Part shown: positions 15,180-20,108 of the stretch, piece after piece
Layout: the number at the start of each line of letters is the position of its first letter
Numbering within the stretch: the stretch's first letter is position 1
Source: RGIG3159 sp045640565
GTDB taxonomy: Bacteria; Bacillota; Clostridia; Oscillospirales; Oscillospiraceae
NCBI GenBank assembly: GCA_045640565.1
Contig: JAZUFG010000019.1
Span: 1-20,108, forward strand
DNA: 20,108 nucleotides
Reading direction: 5' to 3'
Made by a program: the position numbers and the translations under genes
Notes under the pieces: generated by a model
The model's database searches: none
What the model saw: only the letters and a program-made list of their open reading frames with translations
What the model was told of the DNA's origin: nothing

Positions 15180-15339
15180 AAAGGCTCCCCTTAGTAAGGG
15201 GAGCTGGCGCGAAGCGCCTGAGGGGATTGAAGGTAAGATTTCGCATGAAAGTTCCCTTCAAAAGTCAACCCCCTCCGGTGCCTTCGGCACCACCTCCCAC
15301 CTTCCGTGAAGCAGAGCTTCACTTCCAGGGGGAGGCTTT
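15180..15339. repeat. Bipartite palindromic element, inverted pair
   Basis: The forward half (15180-15230) has GGCTCCCCTTA/TAAGGGGAGC as hairpin A and GGCGC-GAA-GCGCC as hairpin B, ending GGGGATTGA. A centre of about 35 bases follows, starting AGGTAAG. The reverse half (15264-15339) starts GTCAACCCCCTCC, then GGTGCC-TTC-GGCACC, then CCTCCC enclosing GTGAAGC-AGA-GCTTCAC and GGGAGGCTTT. The reverse half is repeated almost unchanged at 16012-16087. Confidence 0.85.
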
Positions 15340-15407
15340 GGACGCTCCCGCTGCAGCAGGAGACAGCCCGAAATAAATTGACCGCCCGAATCAGGAGGAA
15401 TCTTCTT

Positions 15408-15767
15408 ATGCCGAAGAAATACAATCCCGAACTCGTTGCCAATGCAAAAGAACTCCGAAAAAACATGACCAAAGAAGAAAGCCATCTTTGGTATGATTTC
15501 CTCAGAAATTATCCGATAAAATTTACCCGACAAAAAATTCTCGGCAAATATATCGCAGACTTTTACTGCCCTTCCGCAAAATTGATCGTTGAGTTGGACG
15601 GATCCCAACATTATGAGGATAAGGAATTGGAATACGATGCCGAAAGAACAGAATATCTGAAAAAATTCGGTATTGAAGTCATTCGTTTTACCAATCGGGA
15701 AATCCATGATAATTTTGAAGAAGTCTGTCAGGCAATTGATAATAAACTGAACGGGTATAGCCGGTAA
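15408..15767 (+). CDS. DUF559 (Vsr-like) endonuclease-fold protein
   Basis: A 119-residue protein of the DUF559 family, related to very-short-patch-repair and PD-(D/E)XK nucleases. A basic N-terminus (MPKKYNPELVANAKELRKNM) precedes TKEESHLWYDFL (21-32). The probable catalytic set lies in KYIADFYC (Asp51) and LIVELDGSQHYE (Glu62, Asp64, His68). The C-terminus alternates strand and helix (FGIEVIRFTNREI). The biochemical role of DUF559 proteins is not established. The ATG at 15408 has AGGAGG nine bases upstream; the 34 upstream codons are repeat DNA. It points opposite to the flanking phage genes, is AT-richer than they are, and is framed by palindromic elements including 76-base direct repeats at 15264-15339 and 16012-16087. 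That context suggests a mobile cargo or mobilising gene. Confidence 0.85.
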   Translation: MPKKYNPELVANAKELRKNMTKEESHLWYDFLRNYPIKFTRQKILGKYIADFYCPSAKLIVELDGSQHYEDKELEYDAERTEYLKKFGIEVIRFTNREIHDNFEEVCQAIDNKLNGYSR

Positions 15768-15791
15768 GTCGGTGGTTTTCGGTCAACCCTG

Positions 15792-16087
15792 TAAGGCTCC
15801 CCATAAGCCTCCCCCTGGAAGAGCCGCTCCCGTAAGGCTCCACCTAGCAGGCCGAAGGCCGAAAGGGGTAGTGGAGCTGCTTCAGCAGCGGAACGGCCGA
15901 GCGGTGTTGAATCAAGTGCCGGTGGCACTTGAGACCCGCGAGGGGACCGAGCCGCAGCGAGAAGCTGTCGAGCAAAGCGAGACTGAGGGGGTGGAATAAT
16001 TTTTCTTTGCAGTCAACCCCCTCCGGTGCCTTCGGCACCACCTCCCACCTTCCGTGAAGCAAAGCTTCACTTCCAGAGGGAGGCTTT
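15792..16087. repeat. Composite cluster of palindromic elements right of the DUF559 gene
   Basis: This fills most of the 451-base gap 15768-16218. A leading 36-base piece (15792-15827, TAAGGCTCCCC...) is identical to 17624-17659. It appears interrupted by a second forward half beginning at 15833 (AAGGCTCCACC), with palindromes GGCCGAAGGCC and GCTGCTTCAGCAGC. A longer region of short palindromes (GTGCCGGTGGCAC, for example) leads to GGGGGTGGAATAA. The reverse half 16012-16087 matches 15264-15339 at 74 of 76 positions. It reads as nested insertions of one repeat family. Confidence 0.75.
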
Positions 16088-16131
16088 TTGCGCCCTACTT
16101 TAGGCTTTACCAGGTGGAGCCTTTCGCTCTC

Positions 16132-16221
16132 CTTGCAGCTAGCGCCTTGCAGCTTGAAGCTTGAAGCTTGCAGCTTGTAGCTCCTAATTCCTAACTCCTA
16201 ACTGCTAGCAGCTTGCAGCTA
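16132..16221. repeat. Long heptamer array touching the terminase stop codon
   Basis: Eleven uninterrupted 7-base units (16132-16208): CTTGCAG, CTAGCGC, CTTGCAG, CTTGAAG, CTTGAAG, CTTGCAG, CTTGTAG, CTCCTAA, TTCCTAA, CTCCTAA, CTGCTAG. A 3-base slip and one more CTTGCAG (16212-16218) follow, then the stop codon of the leftward terminase gene (16219-16221, CTA). It mixes the TTGCAGC-like and TCCTAAC-like unit types in one phase, showing they belong to one repeat class. Confidence 0.88.
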
Positions 16222-17604
16222 TTTCTTCTTGCTCGCCACCACTCTGTTCATCACGAGGTAGCGGCTTTCATCGGCGATGTGGTCTTCCCCGTCGCTGGCC
16301 AGATCCTCCGGGTGGCTCTTGCTGTAGATCAGGCCCGGCATGGTGCGGATGAAATCCTTGCAGTTTTCAAAGACATAGAGCCCCGCCCTGCCGTTTTTAT
16401 CAAAGGCCAGACGGTTCCGGAGGGCCATCCAGCCGGAGATCCTTCGGTTGTCCCCCTTGGAGAAGAAGATCCCGTGCCGCATGGCCACCTCTGCCACGGA
16501 TTCGCCCCGGCTCACATCCCAGATGCTGGGGTCCGCCACCCCGATGATCTCCCTGCCCTGAAGCCAGGGGTGCTCCTTCTCCAGGCGGGCGATCTCCCGG
16601 AACTGCTGCTCCGGGGTCCACTTGACCCCCTCGTTGGGAGTGCCGGTGCAGCCGTAGAGCTCCAGGATCCGGTAAAGGGTCCCGTCCCGGTCCACAGCCC
16701 ACCAGCCGCAGGAGAAGGGCTTGGCATAGCCGAAATCATAGCTCCGGTAGATCAGCCAGTCCTTTCTCTCCCCGTAGCTCACATCAAAGGCCGGGATCAC
16801 ATGGGTGAAGCGGTGCTGCTCCCGGGCCTCCTCCGCCGTGATGCCCGCCTTCTCGCAGAGGTTCAGGTCCGGGCTCAGGCGCAGCTCCTCAAAGAACTGG
16901 CCCTCAAAGATATTCCAGTCCCCCTCCAGCCAGGCCTTCCGCAGCTTGGGAGGCAGGCTCTCCAGGCGCTTGATATATTCCGGGTCTGCTTCCAGGAGGG
17001 CTTTATTATCCGTGACCAGGCTGCGGATAAATCGGTAATCCTCCGGGTTTTCCCCCGCCTCATAGCGGCGGTCCAGAAAGAGGCGCTTCACCCATTCGTG
17101 GCCCACGCCCCCGGGATTGCAGGTATAATAGATCCGCTTGGGGAAGGCATTTGCCCCTCGCACGCAGGCGTTCAGCTTCTTCATCCGCTCCTCGGGCTGC
17201 TGGGTGGCCTCATCCACAAAGAGGGCGTCCACTTCGGTTCCCTGGAAACGGTCCGCATCCTTGTCCGAACCGCAATAGCGGAAGAGGAGGCGGGAGCCGT
17301 TGGGGAAGGTGACCTGCTTTTTCGTGTCATGATAGTCCGCCAGACGCAGGGCCCGGTCCTCCGCCCGGCAGCGCAGAAGGGCGCAGATGGGCAGGATATG
17401 GTTCTCCTGGAGCTCCGGATAGCTGGAGCGGACGATCATGCACTTGATGCCCGGATGGGCCAGGCAGAGAAGAATGGCCTTGGTCCGCACCGCCCAGCTC
17501 TTGCCCCCGCCCCGGGCGCCGCCGAAGGCCACAAAGCGTTCCCGGGCCTGCAGGAACTCCAGCTGCCTTGCCGACGGCGTACCCAAAAATAAATCATTTG
17601 TCAT
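16219..17604 (-). CDS. terL: Phage terminase large subunit
   Basis: A 461-residue DNA-packaging motor protein with both enzymatic halves intact. The ATPase half has Walker A GGARGGGKS (28-36), Walker B ALFVDEA (127-133, with Asp131/Glu132) and the coupling motif TCNPGG (161-166). The RNase H-like nuclease half shows Asp290 in RSYDFGYAKPF, Asp358 in GVADPS and the Asp441-His/Asp445 cluster in DGEDHIADESRYLVM. It would cut concatemeric phage DNA and drive it through the portal encoded downstream. The ATG at 17604 is chosen for the clean phage-like start MTNDLF and an AAGGAG site about 12 bases upstream; the 48-codon extension to 17748 is palindromic repeat DNA. The catalytic residues all survive, so decay is not evident inside the gene. 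Confidence 0.93.
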   Translation of the reverse strand: MTNDLFLGTPSARQLEFLQARERFVAFGGARGGGKSWAVRTKAILLCLAHPGIKCMIVRSSYPELQENHILPICALLRCRAEDRALRLADYHDTKKQVTFPNGSRLLFRYCGSDKDADRFQGTEVDALFVDEATQQPEERMKKLNACVRGANAFPKRIYYTCNPGGVGHEWVKRLFLDRRYEAGENPEDYRFIRSLVTDNKALLEADPEYIKRLESLPPKLRKAWLEGDWNIFEGQFFEELRLSPDLNLCEKAGITAEEAREQHRFTHVIPAFDVSYGERKDWLIYRSYDFGYAKPFSCGWWAVDRDGTLYRILELYGCTGTPNEGVKWTPEQQFREIARLEKEHPWLQGREIIGVADPSIWDVSRGESVAEVAMRHGIFFSKGDNRRISGWMALRNRLAFDKNGRAGLYVFENCKDFIRTMPGLIYSKSHPEDLASDGEDHIADESRYLVMNRVVASKKK

Positions 17605-17623
17605 AATATAAAATCTCTCCTTA

Positions 17624-17808
17624 TAAGGCTCCCCATAAGCCTCCCCCTGGAAGAGCCGCAGGCTCGGAAGGGGGAGGTGGGCCAGCTTTAGCTGGCTCGG
17701 AGGGGGTTGACCGATTCTGCTTTGCAGTTCGTAACCCTCGGCAGTCAACTCCTTCCACCGCTACGCGGTCCCCCTCCCTCTTGCGCTCCGCTGCCAGAGG
17801 GAGGCTTT
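17624..17808. repeat. Bipartite palindromic element, inverted pair
   Basis: A leading TAAGGCTCCCC piece is followed by the forward half (17637-17712), in which CCTCCCCCT/AGGGGGAGG encloses GAGCC/GGCTC as hairpin A and GCCAGC-TTTA-GCTGGC forms hairpin B, ending GGGGGTTGACC. A centre of about 31 bases leads to the reverse half (17744-17808), with CCGC-TAC-GCGG and CCTCCCTCT/AGAGGGAGG. It lies directly upstream of terL and, with the heptamer arrays, fills the gap 17605-17918. Confidence 0.82.
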
Positions 17809-17816
17809 TCGTTCTC

Positions 17817-17844
17817 CTTGCAGCTTGAAGCTTGCAGCTATTTC
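17817..17844. repeat. Heptamer array, TTGCAGC type
   Basis: Four phased units: CTTGCAG, CTTGAAG, CTTGCAG, CTATTTC. It starts eight bases after a palindromic element, with the join wording TTCTCCTTGCAGCT nearly the same as at 16128-16140 and 19351-19363. A small GCGGC-GCA-GCCGC hairpin follows at 17850-17862. Confidence 0.7.
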
Positions 17845-17870
17845 AATCCGCGGCGCAGCCGCACCTCAAC

Positions 17871-17898
17871 TATTCACTATTCATTATTCACTATTCAC
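17871..17898. repeat. Heptamer array, TATTCAC type
   Basis: Four phased units: TATTCAC, TATTCAT, TATTCAC, TATTCAC. It ends 20 bases before the stop codon of the leftward small phage-region gene. A GCGAAGC-TCT-GCTTCGC hairpin (17901-17917) lies between, with its end almost touching that stop. Read on the minus strand the units are GTGAATA, which contain stop codons in shifting frames. Confidence 0.8.
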
Positions 17899-17918
17899 TG
17901 GCGAAGCTCTGCTTCGCT

Positions 17919-18209
17919 TTATTCCGCCAGTTCGCTGGCTTCCTCGCCCATTTCTACCCGGATGCTGCCGATGGCGGGCCCTTCCGCCCTGCGGAGAAGA
18001 CTCTGGATCTTGGCGTCCTGCTCTCTTTCGTCCATGTCCGGGCAGATGAAGAGGAGATCCTTTAATTCCTTCAGGCAGGCGGCGGCATTTTTCATGGCCC
18101 CGAAATCCTGGAAGTCCGTCATGCCGATGCCCTCGGTGATGCGCTCCAGCATGACCTCACCGGCATAGATCAGCAGCTTTTTTCTTTCCCGTTTTCCTTT
18201 ATTCTTCAT
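17919..18209 (-). CDS. Small phage-region protein, possible small terminase or accessory
   Basis: A 96-residue acidic protein with a basic N-terminus (MKNKGKRERKKLLIYAGEVM). Its middle (DFGAMKNAAACLKELKDLLFIC) looks helical, and the C-terminus is acidic (VEMGEEASELAE). I do not recognise a specific family. It lies directly upstream of terL on the same strand, the usual place of the small terminase subunit that recognises packaging DNA, so that role is possible. No helix-turn-helix is evident and the protein is short for it. The start at 18209 has AGGAGA five bases upstream. The gene is divergent from hicAB, with the HicB operator-like palindrome in the shared gap. Confidence 0.6.
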   Translation of the reverse strand: MKNKGKRERKKLLIYAGEVMLERITEGIGMTDFQDFGAMKNAAACLKELKDLLFICPDMDEREQDAKIQSLLRRAEGPAIGSIRVEMGEEASELAE

Positions 18210-18224
18210 GTTTTCTCCTGTTCT

Positions 18225-18242
18225 GCAACTAAAATTAGTTGC
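18225..18242. promoter_or_regulatory. Palindromic operator candidate for hicAB
   Basis: GCAACTAA (18225-18232) and TTAGTTGC (18235-18242) form a perfect inverted repeat around AA. It overlaps the -35 box of the hicAB promoter, where the ribbon-helix-helix HicB antitoxin would be expected to bind and repress. Confidence 0.7.
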
Positions 18243-18267
18243 AATCTTTGATTTCCTGTGTTATAAT
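18239..18267 (+). promoter_or_regulatory. hicAB promoter with extended -10
   Basis: TTGCAA (18239-18244), a 17-base spacer and a perfect TATAAT (18262-18267) preceded by TGT, giving the extended -10 form TGnTATAAT. The hicA start is 23 bases after the -10, with AAAGGAGGG as ribosome site. Confidence 0.75.
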
Positions 18268-18289
18268 TCCCCCGAAAGGAGGGTGTTCC

Positions 18290-18544
18290 ATGGGCCAAAA
18301 AGAAAAATTGATTGCAAAGCTCAAGTCCAAGCCAAAGGACATGACCTTTGACGAAATGGAATCTCTTTTGAATTATTTGAACTATCAAAAGAGCAACAAG
18401 GGAAAGACCAGCGGTTCCCGCGTCATTTTTACCCATAATTCCCATCCGCCCATTTTGCTTCACAAACCGCACCCCAGAAAAGAACTTTTGGAATACCAGG
18501 TAAAGCAAGTTTTGGAACTTTTGGAAGAGGAGGATCTCTTATGA
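18290..18544 (+). CDS. hicA: HicA-family toxin (mRNA interferase)
   Basis: An 84-residue protein of the HicA family, double-stranded RNA-binding-fold ribonucleases that cut mRNA unless bound by HicB. The fold is visible as an N-terminal helix (KLIAKLKSKPKDMTFDEMESLLNYL), then SNKGKTSGSRVIFTH, LLHKPHPRKELLEY and a final helix VKQVLELLEEEDLL. In classical HicA the motif after the glycine contains the catalytic His (GSH); here it reads GSR, so the usual His is replaced, although His residues occur nearby in FTHNSH and HKPHP. This GSR subclass is, to my knowledge, common in Clostridia. The start follows AAAGGAGGG. It overlaps hicB by four bases (ATGA). Confidence 0.87.
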   Translation: MGQKEKLIAKLKSKPKDMTFDEMESLLNYLNYQKSNKGKTSGSRVIFTHNSHPPILLHKPHPRKELLEYQVKQVLELLEEEDLL

Positions 18545-18882
18545 ATAACACTATGCAATATAAAAATTATGTCGGTTCCGTGGAATTCTCCGAGGAAGAC
18601 GGCCTTTTCTTCGGAAAGGTCCAGGGCATTCGCGCCCTGATTTCCTATGAAGGGGAAAACGCCGCGGATCTGGTCCGGGATTTTCACGGCGCCGTGGACG
18701 ATTATCTTGCCCTTTGCGAAGCCGAGGGCACGGAGCCTGAGCTTGCCTTCAAGGGCAGCTTCAATGTCCGCATCAATCCGGAGCTCCACAGGCAGCTGGC
18801 CATCATCGCGGCCACCCAAAACAGGAGCCTGAACAGCTGCGCCGAGGAAGCTTTGAAGCTCTTCGCAGCCTCCGCCGGCTGA
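18541..18882 (+). CDS. hicB: HicB-family antitoxin
   Basis: A 113-residue antitoxin. The N-terminal part (about 5-65) is the HicB partial RNase H-like fold: YVGSVEFSEEDGLFFGKVQGIRALISYEG, then AADLVRDFHGAVDDYL. The C-terminal part (about 72-108) is a ribbon-helix-helix DNA-binding domain: GSFNVRINPELHRQLAI, then NRSLNSCAEEALKL. It would neutralise HicA and repress the operon at the palindrome upstream. Translation is coupled to hicA by an ATGA overlap. The pair is inserted within the phage module, reading against it. Confidence 0.9.
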   Translation: MNNTMQYKNYVGSVEFSEEDGLFFGKVQGIRALISYEGENAADLVRDFHGAVDDYLALCEAEGTEPELAFKGSFNVRINPELHRQLAIIAATQNRSLNSCAEEALKLFAASAG

Positions 18883-18900
18883 AGCTTTTCCGGCTTCACG

Positions 18901-18940
18901 ACCCCTTCTGCCTCGCCTCGCGGCTCGGCGGAGGGGGTTT
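18901..18940. repeat. Degenerate palindromic repeat between hicB and endolysin ends
   Basis: ACCCCTTCTGCC and GGCGGAGGGGGTTTG form an imperfect hairpin resembling the GTTGA-side end of the bipartite element (CAACCCCCTCC...). It fills the gap between the converging genes and could help terminate either transcript, though no long T-tract is present. Confidence 0.45.
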
Positions 18941-18941
18941 G

Positions 18942-19847
18942 CTATTGCAGCAGCTTCCCCCAGGTTTTGCTGCCCACAACGCCGTCCCATTCCTGCTCCT
19001 CATCCGGGAAGAGGATCTCCTGTGCATGATAGACCGCGGCGCATGTCAGAGGGCCGAATTCCCCGTCCACCTCCAGCTCCTCCTTATAAAGACCGTTGAG
19101 GAGGAGCTGCAGGGCCTTCACCGCAGAACCGGAGGAAGCGCTGCGCAGAACAGGCACCCTCGGCGAACAGAACTCCCCCATAGCCTCCCCCTGGCAGGGC
19201 GGAGCCTGCAAGGGGGAGGGGGACCACGAAGTGGTGGAAGGGGTTGACTGCCCGCGAAGGTCATCCTCGTGCTTTGTCTTACCTTCAACCCCCTCCGAGT
19301 CGCCTATCGGCGACCCACCTCCCCCTACTAGGGGCAGGCTTACGAGGGCGCTCTCCTTGCAGCTGCCTTCCCACACTCCGTATCCGCAGATACAGGGGCT
19401 GCCCACGGGGATCTTTCTTACGCCCACGGCATCGGACCGGTTCCCCTCCAGAACGGAGATATTCTCCCCCTCCAGGGCTGCCACAATGCCCACATGGTCG
19501 GCAGTGTCATGGCCCACGGAATCAAAGCTTTGGCTTCCCTCCCAGTCATAGAAGATAATGTCTCCCACGGCGGGGATATAGTCATCTGCCTCCGCATAGC
19601 TTCCCTTCTTCTCAAAGCCCCGGATCATCTCCCGGCAGCTGCAGGAGAAGGGGATTTTTTCTTTCAATCCCGCCTTGGCAGCCATGGCGCTGACAAAGGC
19701 AGCGCACCAGGGATCCGAGGCAGTCATTTTGTAGTCCCCGGGATTTCTGTTTTCGTTATAGAGGTCCAAAATTACCTGATAGCTGCCGTCCTCTTCCTTG
19801 AGACCCAGATAATTCAGGGCCATGGCAGCAAACTGTTTACCTGTCAT
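18942..19847 (-). CDS. Endolysin: CHAP amidase/peptidase plus peptidoglycan-binding domain
   Basis: A 301-residue cell-wall hydrolase. Residues about 5-160 form a CHAP-like domain with catalytic Cys48 (DPWCAAFVS) and His118 (TADHVGIV), followed by Glu134/Asn136 (VLEGNRSDAVG) as probable third residues. Residues about 232-301 form a PG_binding_1 domain (GSAVKALQLLLNGL, VDGEFGPLTCAAV, WDGVVGSKTWGKLL). There is no signal peptide, as in phage lysins relying on a holin; no holin gene is seen. Residues about 165-224 are a low-complexity Gly/Ser/Pro linker encoded by a palindromic repeat element (19181-19345) inserted in frame. The start at 19847 has AAGGAG five bases upstream; the 70-codon extension to 20057 is repeat DNA. 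It is leftward, like terL and portal. Confidence 0.88.
   Translation of the reverse strand: MTGKQFAAMALNYLGLKEEDGSYQVILDLYNENRNPGDYKMTASDPWCAAFVSAMAAKAGLKEKIPFSCSCREMIRGFEKKGSYAEADDYIPAVGDIIFYDWEGSQSFDSVGHDTADHVGIVAALEGENISVLEGNRSDAVGVRKIPVGSPCICGYGVWEGSCKESALVSLPLVGGGGSPIGDSEGVEGKTKHEDDLRGQSTPSTTSWSPSPLQAPPCQGEAMGEFCSPRVPVLRSASSGSAVKALQLLLNGLYKEELEVDGEFGPLTCAAVYHAQEILFPDEEQEWDGVVGSKTWGKLLQ
19181..19345. repeat. Bipartite palindromic element inside the endolysin gene
   Basis: The forward half (19181-19252) has CCTCCCCCT/AGGGGGAGG enclosing GCAGG/CCTGC, then ACCAC-GAA-GTGGT, ending GGGGTTGACTGCC. A centre of about 31 bases leads to the reverse half (19284-19345), TTCAACCCCCTCC, GTCGCC-TATC-GGCGAC, CCTCCCCCTA/TAGGGG. 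It is followed by CTCTCCTTGCAGCT, one heptamer-type unit. All of it is read through by the endolysin frame without a stop. Confidence 0.88.
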
Positions 19848-19892
19848 CTTTTCTCCTTTTTCTCCTTTACTTCTCTCGGGCGTCAAGCCCAT

Positions 19893-20108
19893 AAGCCTCC
19901 CCCTGGCAACGGACTTCGATAGGGCTCCCCCGTAAGGCTCCCTCTGGCAGCGCGCAGCGCAAGAGGGAGCTGGCAGTTGAGCACAGCGAAACTGACTGAG
20001 GGAGTTGACTGCCGAGGGTACCGTCTTTGTGATTTCTCTTATTTTCGCGGGCGTCAACCCCTTCCGCCTCGCTTGAGCTCGGCACCTCCCCCTTGCAGGC
20101 TCCGCCCT
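19893..20108. repeat. Bipartite palindromic elements upstream of the endolysin, cut by the window end
   Basis: A truncated forward piece (19893-19932) is followed by a full forward half (19933-20013) with CCCTCT/AGAGGG around GCGCGCAGCGC, ending GGGAGTTGACTGCC. A centre of about 40 bases leads to a reverse half from 20053 that runs off the window. The reverse half carries the 28-base segment inverted relative to 11884-11911. No gene is visible in 19848-20108. Confidence 0.8.

Noticed and set aside
17605..17748. N-terminal extension of the terminase frame
   Set aside because: The 48 codons upstream of 17604 are palindromic repeat DNA; the ATG at 17604 has the ribosome site and the normal family start.
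19848..20057. N-terminal extension of the endolysin frame
   Set aside because: It is repeat DNA read in frame by chance; the start at 19847 has AAGGAG at five bases and begins the CHAP domain normally.

Overview
The window looks like chromosomal DNA of a gut-type Bacillota bacterium (Clostridia, probably near the Oscillospiraceae or Christensenellales). The signs are GC-rich coding sequence, strong AGGAGG ribosome binding sites, a lipoprotein-anchored sugar ABC importer without its own ATPase, and intergenic palindromic repeats of a kind common in these genomes. Taxonomy is inferred from style, not from a marker gene.

Positions 1-322 hold the end of an upstream gene region: a terminator and short palindromic repeats. 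Positions 323-8802 form a carbohydrate locus. An AraC regulator and a YesL-like (DUF624) membrane protein read leftward. Divergently, a plus-strand operon encodes a substrate-binding lipoprotein, two permeases, a cytoplasmic Asp-box (sialidase-like) beta-propeller protein, a UroD/methyltransferase-superfamily enzyme and an Ldh2-family dehydrogenase, and it ends at a strong terminator. The likely job is sensing, importing and processing a sugar or sugar-acid derivative. The substrate is not identifiable, and the classical nan genes are absent.

Positions 8890-11774 hold a divergent pair, alanine racemase and N-acyl-D-amino-acid deacylase, suggesting D-amino-acid metabolism.

Positions 11775-20108 form a repeat-rich accessory island. 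It carries an AbiE-type toxin-antitoxin pair, a degraded or minimal phage module (portal, large terminase, a small upstream protein, CHAP endolysin), a HicAB pair and a DUF559 nuclease gene. Two repeat families run through it. One is a bipartite palindromic element whose stems covary between copies and which usually occurs as inverted pairs of halves. The other is a set of degenerate heptanucleotide arrays that touch gene stop codons. The DUF559 gene is bracketed by 76-bp direct repeats with two mismatches. One element lies inside the endolysin gene, in frame, and is translated as the interdomain linker. A DUF559 nuclease tied to covarying palindromes is the best candidate here for an undescribed mobile system, but the link is inference.
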